DNA of 37,825 nucleotides, taken from Chloroflexota bacterium (GTDB lineage: Bacteria > Chloroflexota > Dehalococcoidia > Lucifugimonadales > Lucifugimonadaceae). The DNA is taken from the NCBI GenBank assembly GCA_018650185.1, contig JABIGL010000065.1, positions 1 through 37,825 on the forward strand, given 5' to 3'. Of this stretch, positions 23,141 through 31,963 are shown piece by piece. Each line of letters starts with the position of its first letter. Position 1 is the first letter of the stretch. A model generated the notes under the pieces. It searched no databases. It was not told the origin of the DNA and saw only the letters and a list, made by a program, of their open reading frames with translations. Both the position numbers and the translations under genes were made by a program.

Positions 23141-24283
23141 TTACTGGTCTATGACGCTCCCGTCTGCGTGTAGTCGTGTGACCACTTCGCGTGGTGTGAA
23201 CGGCACCTTTTCGCGGGCGTCCGGCTTGAGGGCGAGGCCGATTCCTGGTCGGTCCGATATCTTGAGGTAGCCCTGTCCGTCGTGCTCCGCCGGGTGGTCC
23301 ACCATGGCGTTTTTCGGGAACACGTCTTCCCCGGTCGGGTACTCCTGGAGAGCGAAGTTGGGGATGCAGGCTGCGATCTGCAAACAGGCCGCCGTGGAAA
23401 CCGGCGAGAGGGGGTTGTGTGGGACGACGCCGACGTGGTGCGCCTCTGCGAGCGCCGCAATCTTCTTAGCGCCACTTATTCCACCGACCATGCACACGTC
23501 CGGTCGGACGTACTGCACGGCGCTCCTATTGAGCAGCATCTGGAACTCCCAGAGCGACGTGAAGCGTTCACCGGTGGCTATCGGAATGTTGATCTTGTCG
23601 GCCACGTACGCCATCTCGTCGAAATTATCCGGTGTCACCGGGTCTTCGTAGAAGTAGGGGTGGAACTCTTCGATCCCTAGTCCCAGTTGAACAGCTTCGG
23701 CGGGCGTCAGGCGGCGATGGATTTCGATGCACAGGTCCACATCGGTCCCGACGGCTTCCCGGTACTTGCGGACCGTCTCGATAGCATCGCCGATTTTGTT
23801 GGCGTGCGTCTTGAAGTAGGGAACGCCACGTTCCTCATCCAGGAAGGGCGTCAGGTGGCCGACGGCGGTGAAGCCCTGTGCTTTGGCATCGACGATGCCG
23901 GAGACCAGCGTTTCCGTCGTGTCTCCGAATACGTGATAGTAGACGCGGGCCTTGTCTCGGACCTTGCCGCCCATCAGTGCGTAAGTGGGCACTCCGAAGT
24001 GCTTACCGGCGATGTCCCACAGCGCGATGTCGATCGCAGATAGCGCGCCCATGATCGCCGCGCCCCGGAAGTGGGAGAAGCGGTACATGTACTGCCAGTG
24101 GTGTTCGATAAGAAGCGGGTCTTTGCCGATCAGGTAACGGCCAAACTTCTCTATCGCCGCTCCAGATGCCTCAAGGAAACCCCATGAACCAGACTCGCCA
24201 AGTCCGATGATCCCTTCATCGGTCTCGATCTCCACCAGCAAGAAACGATCCAGGAATATCGGTTCAACCCGTGTGATCTTCAT
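23141..24283 (-). CDS. Enolase-superfamily dehydratase, mannonate/galactonate dehydratase-like
   Basis: The 380-residue protein is a second mandelate-racemase-type enolase-superfamily member. After the capping domain, the barrel shows metal ligands in CIEIHRR, YEDPV and TGERF, and the catalytic His in VVPHNPLSPVS. As in acid-sugar dehydratases of the ManD/GalD type there is no KxK motif (AVGHLTPF occupies its place). The C-terminal part ending DRPGIGLALKPDA is typical of the group. It is related to, but clearly distinct from, the gene at 761-1930. It heads a minus-strand block with NIPSNAP and the thiolase-like genes. Substrate unknown; a sugar acid or related alpha-hydroxy acid is likely. 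Confidence 0.87.
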   Translation of the reverse strand: MKITRVEPIFLDRFLLVEIETDEGIIGLGESGSWGFLEASGAAIEKFGRYLIGKDPLLIEHHWQYMYRFSHFRGAAIMGALSAIDIALWDIAGKHFGVPTYALMGGKVRDKARVYYHVFGDTTETLVSGIVDAKAQGFTAVGHLTPFLDEERGVPYFKTHANKIGDAIETVRKYREAVGTDVDLCIEIHRRLTPAEAVQLGLGIEEFHPYFYEDPVTPDNFDEMAYVADKINIPIATGERFTSLWEFQMLLNRSAVQYVRPDVCMVGGISGAKKIAALAEAHHVGVVPHNPLSPVSTAACLQIAACIPNFALQEYPTGEDVFPKNAMVDHPAEHDGQGYLKISDRPGIGLALKPDAREKVPFTPREVVTRLHADGSVIDQ

Positions 24284-24444
24284 TAAGACTCGGCTCCGGG
24301 GGGCTGGAGATGGGGCGGATAGCAGTTTGCATGCGCCGGGCGATGTTACCCCGACACGGTGTTGGGAGGGGGCATCGGTGGCCCTCGAATCCCCTTATCA
24401 TCGAAGCTAACGATTAGGAACGACACAATTTGAGGACAATCGCT

Positions 24445-25284
24445 TTGCCGGCAGCACCTCGACGTCTATTGATCTCGGTCGCACATCCTGACGACGAGAC
24501 GTTCGGAATGGGTTCGACAATCGCCCACTATGCCGCTCAGGGAATCGAAGTCCATGTCGTGTGTGCGACGCGCGGTGAGGAAGGAGAGATTGCGTCCGGA
24601 AGCGACGCCACACCAGAGACGCTTGGAGATGTGCGAGAAGCCGAGCTTCGGGAAGCGGCAGAAATCATGGGGGTAAAGAAGGTCCATCTCCTCGGTTACA
24701 GGGATTCGGGGATGGTTCCTGTGGAAGAAATCGAGAATCCGGACGCTTTTGTCAACGCGAACGAAGCAGACCTGTTGGTGAAACTCACGCGACTGATCAG
24801 GGACATTCGCCCGCACGTGGTCGTCACTATGCCCCCCGACGGTGGGACGGGACACCCCGACCACATCCGGATCAATCAGGCCACAACGAGGGCCTTCAAA
24901 CTGGCGGCTCATCCGGGCTATATGGAGCCGGGAGGATTGGTTCACTCGCCCACCAAGCTGTTTTACAAAGAATATCCACGTGCCCGCATGCGCGAGTTCA
25001 TCGAGGCCGTGACTAAAGGACGGCCCGAGATGGCGGAGCCTATCCGCCAGTCTGGTATCGACAAGTTTGGTGTGGAGGAGGACGTGATATCGACGAAGAT
25101 CGACGTGTCAGACGTGCTGGAAACGCGCATCAAAGCGAACGCATGCCACGCGTCCCAGGGTTCGCCATTCGACATGATTCCGCCGGAAATGGTCCCGACG
25201 GTGCTGGGCACCGATTACTTCACACGCGCGATTCCGGCGTGGACCGGCGGCGAGCTGGAGAGCGACCTGTTTGTTGGGCTTTAA
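24445..25284 (+). CDS. PIG-L/LmbE-family deacetylase
   Basis: PIG-L proteins are zinc-dependent hydrolases that remove acetyl groups from N-acetylglucosamine-type substrates such as mycothiol precursors or glycolipids. The zinc motif AHPDDE appears 12-17 residues from the start, with the second His in TGHPDHIRI and MPPDGG just before it. The chosen start is TTG at 24445, with GAGGA eight bases upstream, giving 279 residues; a TTG at 24430 would add five. The gene is single, divergent from the preceding dehydratase and convergent with the next one, whose stop is six bases away. The substrate is not evident, and many bacterial relatives are uncharacterised. Confidence 0.88.
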   Translation: MPAAPRRLLISVAHPDDETFGMGSTIAHYAAQGIEVHVVCATRGEEGEIASGSDATPETLGDVREAELREAAEIMGVKKVHLLGYRDSGMVPVEEIENPDAFVNANEADLLVKLTRLIRDIRPHVVVTMPPDGGTGHPDHIRINQATTRAFKLAAHPGYMEPGGLVHSPTKLFYKEYPRARMREFIEAVTKGRPEMAEPIRQSGIDKFGVEEDVISTKIDVSDVLETRIKANACHASQGSPFDMIPPEMVPTVLGTDYFTRAIPAWTGGELESDLFVGL

Positions 25285-25290
25285 GTCTGC

Positions 25291-26490
25291 CTACCCCTTC
25301 ACGATGAACCCTTGAAGCGCGTCCTCGTCGACCTCCACGCCTAACCCTGGCCGGTCTGGCAGAACGAAGCCGCCGTCTTTGTAGACCCACGCTGAATCGG
25401 TGATCGCCTGCGTCTTTTCGTAGTGCCCGGCCTGTAGTTCTTGAAGGTGGGTTGGCTCACACACGGCTGAGAAGTGCAGGGTTGCGGCCTGGAATACCGC
25501 TACGCCGTTACCCATGTGAGGCGTCGTGGGGATACCAGCGTCACGCGCCATTGCCATCTGCGTGAGTCCGTCGGTGATGCCCGTACGCCCGATATCCGGC
25601 TGGTACACGTCAAACGAGCGTGGGGAGAGCCACTCTGGAAGCTGGCGGGACGTACGGAAGTGCTCTCCGATAGCGATGGGTGCGCCCGGCATTCCGGCCA
25701 GTTCCCGATGTCCCTCAAGGTCCTCCGGGTTGATGGGGCATTCAAGAAATCGCACGCCCAGTTCACCAAAATCGCGCTTGCCACGGGCCACGTCATCGCC
25801 CTCGAGCGTCCATAGCGTGTCGACCATCCACTGGCCCATATTCGGGACGCCTTTTTGCAGCGCCTCAAGCTCGGTTAGACCGCTATCGAGGTCGCCTGTT
25901 AGGAAAATCTTTGCGCCACGCAGGCCGGTGTCCAGCCAGTTGTTTGCGTGATCCACGCGCTCGGGAAGGGTCGCCCGACGAATCCCGGACAGATAGACCG
26001 GTATCTCCGCCCTCGGCGCGTCCAATGACGAGCCCGACACGATCATCTCCGCCACTGGAACCCCGGCACGGCGACCCAGCGCGTCCCATATCGCTATATC
26101 CAAGCCGGCCAGCGCGTCCTGCCAGAACCCGCTGAAATAACCCCGACCACGTTGCGCCAGGTAGAGGAATTCGTTGAGGTCCCGTGGATGACCGAACTCG
26201 CGACCTTTCGCCATAGGCTGTACGAGGTTTTCCAGTACCAGGCAAAAAACCTCCGGCCCGATAGGTACGTTTGCCTCACCCCAGCCGATTGTGCCGTCCC
26301 TGAGTTTCACCTTTACGAGCGCTGTCTCCGTGGAGAGCGCGTAAACGGTAGGCCAACCGGCCTTGAACTCGAAACGCTCCATCTCTGACACAACTTCGTC
26401 TCGCCGGTAATCCTCCCAGTAAGCACCTTCTAGAGCCAGGTGAAAAGTCTCAAGCGATTCGATCTCGAAGCTGGTGTCGTATTGAGCCAA
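25291..26490 (-). CDS. Enolase-superfamily protein, mandelate racemase/muconate-lactonizing type
   Basis: This is the third and most divergent superfamily member in the window. The capping domain includes TALVKVKLRDGTIGWGEA and the barrel shows AKIFL, VDTLW, LECPI, IGEHF and PDIGRTGIT, with PHMGNG in the His position. The Asp/Glu/Glu metal triad (VD, EC, GE) appears intact. The frame extends to an ATG at 26547, but I choose TTG at 26490, which has GAGGAG 11 bases upstream and starts close to the usual family N-terminus (IESLETF), giving 399 residues. The reaction could be dehydration or racemisation; the sequence does not decide. Confidence 0.82.
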   Translation of the reverse strand: MAQYDTSFEIESLETFHLALEGAYWEDYRRDEVVSEMERFEFKAGWPTVYALSTETALVKVKLRDGTIGWGEANVPIGPEVFCLVLENLVQPMAKGREFGHPRDLNEFLYLAQRGRGYFSGFWQDALAGLDIAIWDALGRRAGVPVAEMIVSGSSLDAPRAEIPVYLSGIRRATLPERVDHANNWLDTGLRGAKIFLTGDLDSGLTELEALQKGVPNMGQWMVDTLWTLEGDDVARGKRDFGELGVRFLECPINPEDLEGHRELAGMPGAPIAIGEHFRTSRQLPEWLSPRSFDVYQPDIGRTGITDGLTQMAMARDAGIPTTPHMGNGVAVFQAATLHFSAVCEPTHLQELQAGHYEKTQAITDSAWVYKDGGFVLPDRPGLGVEVDEDALQGFIVKG

Positions 26491-26621
26491 AAAAGTCTTG
26501 TCTCCTCGTGACCGTCGGTCTATAACAAGGCCGCATATTTGTTCCATCCGCTAAACAACGCAAGCATAGCGAACACTTCACTATCGAGATCATCGGATTC
26601 GGAGGGTAGTTGTGTGGTGAG

Positions 26622-26972
26622 ATGCCGATGACAATTAGCGAAGCACATATGAAGCGGCTCAACTCGACGGTTGCGGACGCGCTTAAGTCGGGCCGGATTG
26701 GTAATCCGGTGTTCGTTCGCTGGTTCGAGCGTGTTGATTCTGATCCGGGAGATGCAGCTCAAGCGGCCCTGGGGATCGTTTCAACCTGGTATGAGGGAGA
26801 ACCCACGTTCACCCATGCGCCGGAAGGGTCCGATCTGCAATCCACGTTGTTAGCCCGATGGTCCGGCGGCCAGTCCGCTCTGTTGATAATGGCACCCGTC
26901 GGCTTCATGGACGCTCCGGGACTCGATCTCGCAGTAATCGGATCTAAGGGAGCGGTGTATCACGATGTTTAA
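26622..26972 (+). CDS. Hypothetical protein preceding a Gfo/Idh oxidoreductase
   Basis: I do not recognise this protein of about 116 residues. It begins MPMTISEAH and ends GSKGAVYHDV; the second half (WSGGQSALLIMAPVGFMDAPGLDLAVIGSKGAVYHD) reads like a fragment of the C-terminal substrate domain of a Gfo/Idh-type dehydrogenase, in which such strands monitor sequence context. No signal peptide or membrane segment is seen. The start is uncertain: in-frame TTG 26610, ATG 26622 and ATG 26628 all lie behind GGAGGG (26601) or GGTGAG (26616). It ends 14 bases before the oxidoreductase and is very probably in the same operon. It could be a small partner protein or a degenerate remnant. Confidence 0.6.
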   Translation: MPMTISEAHMKRLNSTVADALKSGRIGNPVFVRWFERVDSDPGDAAQAALGIVSTWYEGEPTFTHAPEGSDLQSTLLARWSGGQSALLIMAPVGFMDAPGLDLAVIGSKGAVYHDV

Positions 26973-26986
26973 GGTCGGAGAAAACG

Positions 26987-28132
26987 ATGGCCGATAGCAC
27001 GTACAGAGTGCTCTTGATATCGGGGGACCGGACACATCAGGAGGGCTATGCGGCCGCATTTAACGCCGATCCTCGCGCCGAGATCGTTGGCGTGGCGGAT
27101 GAGGCGGATGTGCCGGAGCAACGTCATATCTGGAACAGGGCGATGGCGACGCGATACCGGGTTCCGTACTACGACAATCTGGACACGGCTCTTGCGTTAC
27201 GAGATGTAGATCTGATCAGCGTCTGTCCGGAAATCGAACGACGGGGACGGGTGGTGCTGAGATGTTCAGGACGGGGCGTGCCTTTGTTCCTGGACAAGCC
27301 TCTTGCCGGGACCGCCGCAGACCTGTCAGATATCCGGGACGCTATTGAATACAACGGCGTGACCGCCCAGATGTACAGCTTTACATCGACACCCTGGGCG
27401 AGAGCCGCGAAAGCCGCGCTTCAGGCAGGTGATCTCGGTGACTTGATCGCTGTGCATGCGGAAGTCATGTTCGCCAAGGGACGCGCTGGAACCGTGACGT
27501 CCGGCGTCGTCAGGGAAGAGCATGAAACTCCCGGACGCTATACATTCACGGAGGCGAAGCGTGAGCTGTTCGATCTGGGAATCTATCCGATTGTTCTCTG
27601 CCTCTGGCTTGCGGAATCACCGGTAAAACAGGTCACGGCGCATACAGCCAATTACTTTTTCTCCGAACATGCGGAGATAGATATCGAAGACTTCGGTGCG
27701 CTAACTATCGAATTCGAAAACGGCGTCGTGGGTAGTGCAGTGGGAGGCCGAATTGGATATTACAGCCACCCCAAAATCGGTCCGCACGGCGTGACGGTGT
27801 CTGGGACAGGCGGAACGCAGACATTCTCCGCATGGGACCCGCACATCGAGGTGTTCGCAGACGAGCCGCAGGCCGTGCTCCCGACTCCTCACCCGGAAGA
27901 TCCGATGTCTATGTGGCGATCGACTCAGGTGGAGTCAGGGGTCCCGCGGAAGATGGGATGGCAGGCTTTTGAGGACGAGTCGGGATGGGGCGCGGACGAG
28001 GTGTCGTCGTTCCTGGATTGCCTGGATGAGGGACGCACCCCGGATGTCGGTGCGAGCCTTGGTGCGGCCGCGACCGAGGTAATCCTTGCGGCATACCAGT
28101 CAGCAGCCCGCGGGGCGTCGGTCAGCCTCTAA
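26987..28132 (+). CDS. Gfo/Idh/MocA-family NAD(P)-dependent oxidoreductase
   Basis: The family oxidises or reduces hydroxyl groups of sugars, inositols and related compounds. The 381-residue product has an N-terminal Rossmann domain (YRVLLISGDRTHQEGYAAAF; the usual GxGxxG is altered to SGDRTHQ), the LDKPLAG motif with the catalytic Lys of the EKP signature, and a C-terminal beta-sheet domain with FGALTIEFENGVVGSAVGG. The altered glycine loop is unusual and may change cofactor binding. GGAG lies seven bases before the ATG. Its stop lies 10 bases from that of the convergent MFS gene. Its substrate is unknown; the neighbouring dehydratase suggests sugar-acid metabolism. Confidence 0.82.
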   Translation: MADSTYRVLLISGDRTHQEGYAAAFNADPRAEIVGVADEADVPEQRHIWNRAMATRYRVPYYDNLDTALALRDVDLISVCPEIERRGRVVLRCSGRGVPLFLDKPLAGTAADLSDIRDAIEYNGVTAQMYSFTSTPWARAAKAALQAGDLGDLIAVHAEVMFAKGRAGTVTSGVVREEHETPGRYTFTEAKRELFDLGIYPIVLCLWLAESPVKQVTAHTANYFFSEHAEIDIEDFGALTIEFENGVVGSAVGGRIGYYSHPKIGPHGVTVSGTGGTQTFSAWDPHIEVFADEPQAVLPTPHPEDPMSMWRSTQVESGVPRKMGWQAFEDESGWGADEVSSFLDCLDEGRTPDVGASLGAAATEVILAAYQSAARGASVSL

Positions 28133-28142
28133 GGGCTCAACG

Positions 28143-29552
28143 CTACGCGGGTGTTTTTCGTAAAGATATGACAACGAGTCCCGCCAATAGCGCAACCGCC
28201 GCTGCCGCCATATAGGCGTCCTGGAAGGCCCCGACGAACGCGTCGGTCGCAAGCACACCTGCGTCCAGCGCGCTGTCCTTTCGCCATGTGAAAACTGCCA
28301 TCCCGAGTGTGATGGACAGCGGTGTGCCAAGTGTTTGCGCTACCGCCATCACGGCTGAACCCGCACCGGCGTGTTCTGGTCGCGCTTTTCGCATCGCCAA
28401 CGAGTACACCGCAGCCTGATGCAACCCGAACCCGATGCCAGCGACCGCTACACGCATTGCGATCCCGGGGAGTGTGGAGTCTGCGTTCAGTCCAGCGATC
28501 CATACCAGGCCCAGCGCTGTGATGCCAGCTCCGGCCGCCGTCACAATCCGGTCACCGATGCGGTCCGCCAGCCAGCCGCCGAGGATTGAGCCGAGCGTGG
28601 ATGCACCGGCGACGATGGCGAGCATCGACCCGACGATCATGACTCCCCGGCCCAACACGTCAGTTATGAAGAATGGGAACAGGAACCAGGTCAGGAAGCT
28701 GGCGGCAAACAGTAACAGGTTCGATATTCCACCCACGGCAAAACCCTGCGTCGTCCAGAGCGCTTTAGGCAGCATCGGGCGTTTGACTCGTTGTTGCAGA
28801 TACGAGAATGCAGCGAACAGCACTGCCGTTAGGACTGAGAGTCCAATAACGATTGTGGAAATCAGACCGTCCAGACGTGCGAAGGATATCGCCGAGACAA
28901 GTGCGAAGAGGGCGCCGTAAAGGACGACCGCGCCCGACCAGTCGAAACGCCTATCACCACCGGCCGGGTCACGCGTCAGTACGAACAACCCGGCGGCGAG
29001 TACGGCGGCTCCTATCGGCACACGGGCGTAGAAGATGGCCTCCCACCCGATATTCTCGGAGAGGAAGCCTCCGCCCAGTGTGGCGGTCATCTGCCCGGCA
29101 CTGACGGAGGCAAGCGTCACGCCAAGGGCCGTCCCGCGGCGTGCCGGTCCGAAGGCGCGTACAACCAGTGCGGGCCCGGCGGTGAACAGGATTCCCGCGC
29201 CAACGCCCTGCAAAACGCGCAGCGCCACGACTGCGCCCAGGGTGTCCTGAAGCGCAATCAGCCCGACCGCAGCGGTATACGCCACGACGCCCCAGAGGAA
29301 GACGCGTTTCAGCCCGAAAGCGTCACCGAGTCCACCGGCAGCGGGCGCGAGTCCGCTTCTACTGGCGTGGTAAAAAATGATGATCCCTTGCACGGAAATG
29401 AGGGACGCACCCAGCGAGTCACGCATCGTCGGCAGCGAAACATTGATCGAGAAATCCAGCGCGACGAGGAACAGCCCGGAGGACGCGATCATCACCGTGA
29501 GCATTCGGTCACGGGAGGTCAGGGATTCGATTGAGGGGGTGCCTGACGACAC
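28143..29552 (-). CDS. MFS transporter, DHA2-like drug/metabolite exporter
   Basis: The 469-residue protein has 13-14 hydrophobic segments and the features of the drug:H+ antiporter-2 branch of the major facilitator superfamily: LVALDFSINVSLPTM in the first helix region (motif D1-like), GGLGDAFGLKRVFLWG (motif A) and RVLQGVGAGILFTAGPALV (motif B). Exporters of this family pump drugs, amino acids or metabolites out of the cell. The start is GTG at 29552, two bases after the stop of the upstream PPOX gene, so the two are probably translationally coupled. The substrate cannot be told from sequence. Confidence 0.88.
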   Translation of the reverse strand: MSSGTPSIESLTSRDRMLTVMIASSGLFLVALDFSINVSLPTMRDSLGASLISVQGIIIFYHASRSGLAPAAGGLGDAFGLKRVFLWGVVAYTAAVGLIALQDTLGAVVALRVLQGVGAGILFTAGPALVVRAFGPARRGTALGVTLASVSAGQMTATLGGGFLSENIGWEAIFYARVPIGAAVLAAGLFVLTRDPAGGDRRFDWSGAVVLYGALFALVSAISFARLDGLISTIVIGLSVLTAVLFAAFSYLQQRVKRPMLPKALWTTQGFAVGGISNLLLFAASFLTWFLFPFFITDVLGRGVMIVGSMLAIVAGASTLGSILGGWLADRIGDRIVTAAGAGITALGLVWIAGLNADSTLPGIAMRVAVAGIGFGLHQAAVYSLAMRKARPEHAGAGSAVMAVAQTLGTPLSITLGMAVFTWRKDSALDAGVLATDAFVGAFQDAYMAAAAVALLAGLVVISLRKTPA

Positions 29553-29554
29553 CC

Positions 29555-29977
29555 TTACTCGTCCGGAGATCGCGTGATGAGGTTGTCCGGTTTCACCGTT
29601 ATGAGGACCCGGGTCTGGCCCTCGAAGATGCTTTCCATATGGGGATCGACCTGATCTGGATCATCCAGGTAGTACTTTGCGACCAGGTCTCGCGTCCTGT
29701 CCCAGATATCGTCCAGTTCCAAAATAGCGTCGCCGTAGGCGATCACCATCTGCCCGGTAGCCGGGTCGTCGACACATATGGACGCACGTGGGTCGCGTTT
29801 CAGGTTCCACCATTTTGCCGTTGCAGTGATGGTGGAGATGACGAAGGCATCCCCGTTCCACAGGTACCAGACGGGTGATGCCTGAGGTGAACCGTCTTTG
29901 CGAAGGGTGCCCAGTACGAGGTTTCGTTGCGACTCAAGGAACGCTGTAATTTCCGGGCCGATCTCTGACGGGTTCAT
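29555..29977 (-). CDS. Pyridoxamine 5'-phosphate oxidase-like (flavin/F420 split-barrel) protein
   Basis: This 140-residue protein has the FMN- or F420-binding split-barrel fold. It begins with a helix and RNLVLGTLRKDGSPQASPVWYLWNGDAFVIST, then KWWNLKRDPRASICVDDP, the arrangement of the PPOX-class family common in Actinobacteria and Chloroflexota. It probably acts as a small cytosolic reductase or cofactor-binding protein. Its ATG overlaps the MgtC stop by four bases (29974-29977), and the MFS gene starts two bases after its own stop, so it is the middle member of a three-gene unit. Confidence 0.87.
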   Translation of the reverse strand: MNPSEIGPEITAFLESQRNLVLGTLRKDGSPQASPVWYLWNGDAFVISTITATAKWWNLKRDPRASICVDDPATGQMVIAYGDAILELDDIWDRTRDLVAKYYLDDPDQVDPHMESIFEGQTRVLITVKPDNLITRSPDE

Positions 29978-30474
29978 AACTGGACACCTTCTTCATCCTC
30001 TTCTTCTTCGGCAAGGTCGCCATTGTTACCGGGCTTACGTGGGAAGAAGGCCAGTATGACCACCACCAGAACCGTTCCGCCGACGGTCAGGACGTACAAA
30101 CCGGAGCCCGCGGCCATGCCGAGTGCCGCCGCAACCCAAATACCGGTGGCAGTCGTGAGTCCGCGGACAGACGTGCCAGAGCGGATTATCGTCCCCGCGC
30201 CGATGAAGCCAATCCCGGTCGCTACCTGTGCGGCGATCCTCGCCGGATCTCGCACAAACTCACCGTCGATTGTGCTGAACGCGAAGATGGAGATGACGGT
30301 GAAGGTGCCTGAGCCCATCGCAACGAGGGCCAGTGTGCGGATGCCTGCCGGGGCGGCAGAGTGCCGACGTTCAAACCCAATCAACCCACCTGCAATCGCA
30401 GCCAAAACGATGCGCAGCAGCATCTCGCCCTCTTCACGGGCGGTAAACGGGAATATTTCAAATTCACCGAGCAT
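29974..30474 (-). CDS. MgtC/SapB-family inner-membrane protein
   Basis: The 166-residue protein has an N-terminal MgtC domain of about four membrane helices: LLRIVLAAIAGGLIGFERR with the conserved GxER-type motif, AGIRTLALVAMGSG, RIAAQVATGIGFIGAGTIIR and GLTTATGIWVAAALGMAAGSG. This matches the SapB/MgtC core closely. MgtC proteins are linked to Mg homeostasis and to inhibition of ATP synthase in pathogens; the role in free-living bacteria is less clear. The end is a hydrophilic acidic tail (EEEEDEEG). A GAGACA/TGTCTC inverted repeat (30504-30518) lies just upstream of the start on this strand. Confidence 0.9.
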   Translation of the reverse strand: MLGEFEIFPFTAREEGEMLLRIVLAAIAGGLIGFERRHSAAPAGIRTLALVAMGSGTFTVISIFAFSTIDGEFVRDPARIAAQVATGIGFIGAGTIIRSGTSVRGLTTATGIWVAAALGMAAGSGLYVLTVGGTVLVVVILAFFPRKPGNNGDLAEEEEDEEGVQL

Positions 30475-30575
30475 CGGACGGTATCGCCTCTTTGCGGATT
30501 ACGGAGACAGGTTGTCTCAGGTTCAGGCGCTAGATGTTACACGGCGCGGGTGCCGGGCTCCGGGCCGAGGACCGG

Positions 30576-31370
30576 TTAAGCCGGACGCACGTCCCGGGAG
30601 AACATGTGTACCCACGCAGGATAGAAGCCGCAGGAAATGGCGGTGCGCATGGACCATGTATTTACGGCGGTCGTCCCGTAGTAGGGCACGGCACCGTGGT
30701 CAAAAGTGGCGCGCGTGATCGCGGAGGTCAGCGCTCGGCCGAGGCCGCGCCCGCGGTGCGGTTCCTGGATTGCGATGTGAATCTGATACAGATCGTCGCC
30801 GTCCGCAGTGACACCGGCAGAGCCGATCGGGCCTTCGTCCGTAATAGCGACAGCACGGAACTGGTGGGTCGTTCGCTCTCCCGGTCTCCTGCTCTGCGCC
30901 TGTTGTGCCATTACGGCGTGGCGATCCTCATCATCGTCACGAAGCTCGATGGTGTAGCCAGGTGGTGCAGGGAACTCCTTGAGATCCTCTTCTGCGCACA
31001 CCCATCGTGGGAACGGGCCAAAGGTTTTTTGTCCCAGCCGTTCCATGCGTTCCGAGACTTCAGCAATGCGGATCGGCTCCATCATCTGGTCACGGGTTAC
31101 CCCTTCGTAAAGAGGAACGGCCCACGACATGAGTTCCGGAGACACGGTAATCACTCCGCCGACGCCCACGGAAACGAGGCTTAAGTATGGATCGGGTCGA
31201 TCGAACCAGCGTCCGCCGGGGATCCGTGAGGTGTCGTCAGAAGTGGGATCAGCCTCAATAACGTGGACATCCCCGTCCAGCAGGTCATCCCGGCCGCAGA
31301 ACTGCTCTGCGGTCAGCACGTCGAGGATCACTGATTGGACGCGGTCGCGATTGATGGGGCCGGTGGTCAT
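30576..31370 (-). CDS. GNAT-family N-acetyltransferase
   Basis: The 264-residue protein has a clear GNAT acetyl-CoA-binding domain in its C-terminal half: AVAITDEGPIGSAGV, then IAIQEPHRGRGLGRAL (the Q/RxxGxG/A motif A) and NTWSMRTAISCGFYPAW. The N-terminal half (about 1-140) has no motif I recognise and may be a second, degenerate GNAT-like domain. AGGA lies five bases before the ATG. It is transcribed with, but separated by about 100 bp from, the MgtC unit. The acyl acceptor is unknown. Confidence 0.8.
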   Translation of the reverse strand: MTTGPINRDRVQSVILDVLTAEQFCGRDDLLDGDVHVIEADPTSDDTSRIPGGRWFDRPDPYLSLVSVGVGGVITVSPELMSWAVPLYEGVTRDQMMEPIRIAEVSERMERLGQKTFGPFPRWVCAEEDLKEFPAPPGYTIELRDDDEDRHAVMAQQAQSRRPGERTTHQFRAVAITDEGPIGSAGVTADGDDLYQIHIAIQEPHRGRGLGRALTSAITRATFDHGAVPYYGTTAVNTWSMRTAISCGFYPAWVHMFSRDVRPA

Positions 31371-31414
31371 CTAGATCCTTTGGGGCGTAGGTTCAGCCGA
31401 GCTAAATCGACCGT

Positions 31415-31963
31415 TTACTCCACCACCTCGACAAGCTCTACCTCAAATATGAGCGTGGCGTTTCCGGGAATGACGAAGCCGGAGATGTTCAGGCCCGCCG
31501 CCCCGTATCCGACTTCCGGCGGGATCTTGATGCGACGTTTGCCGCCCTCTTTCATATCCGCCATGCCGATCTGCCAGCCCTGTATCAGGCCGCTCATCTG
31601 GAACGATGCCTCGGTCACGCGGGTCCGAGTAGTGTCAAATATGCAGCCATCGGCGAAGAATCCAGTGTAATGAACCCGGACGTTGCTGTTCACTTTGATC
31701 GCCGTTCCTTCGCCGATCTCGCGCTTGAATACGCCGACTCCGGAATCGATGGTCTCGTACGCAACCATGGAATCATCCCCGAAGGCCGGGGCGTCATCCG
31801 GATAGGTGCCGTTGAGACAGTTCACCTCAGCGGGGGTTGGGGTCAGAACTATCACATCGTCCAAGTCACGATCAGAGCTAGGGCTGTCGCCCCCGCAGGC
31901 CATCGCGACTACGGCCAGGGAAGCGATGACCGCTAGCAGCATCCAACGATTTCGCAAGTTCAC
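31415..31963 (-). CDS. FKBP-type peptidyl-prolyl isomerase, probable lipoprotein
   Basis: The 182-residue protein accelerates cis-trans isomerisation of proline bonds, probably outside the membrane. The start is GTG at 31963, overlapping the previous gene's TGA (GTGA), with GGAG seven bases upstream. The N-terminus NLRNRWMLLAVIASLAVVAMAC has a basic head, hydrophobic core and an atypical lipobox (AMAC), suggesting lipid attachment at Cys. A Ser/Asp-rich linker leads to the FKBP domain with VHYTGFFADG, FDTT, LIQGWQIGM, PPEVGYGAAG and IPGNATLIFEVELVEV. Most active-site aromatic residues (Tyr, Phe, Trp, Tyr) are kept. An extra Cys lies in GCIFD. Coupling to HpaI-type aldolases is unusual. Confidence 0.88.
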   Translation of the reverse strand: MNLRNRWMLLAVIASLAVVAMACGGDSPSSDRDLDDVIVLTPTPAEVNCLNGTYPDDAPAFGDDSMVAYETIDSGVGVFKREIGEGTAIKVNSNVRVHYTGFFADGCIFDTTRTRVTEASFQMSGLIQGWQIGMADMKEGGKRRIKIPPEVGYGAAGLNISGFVIPGNATLIFEVELVEVVE

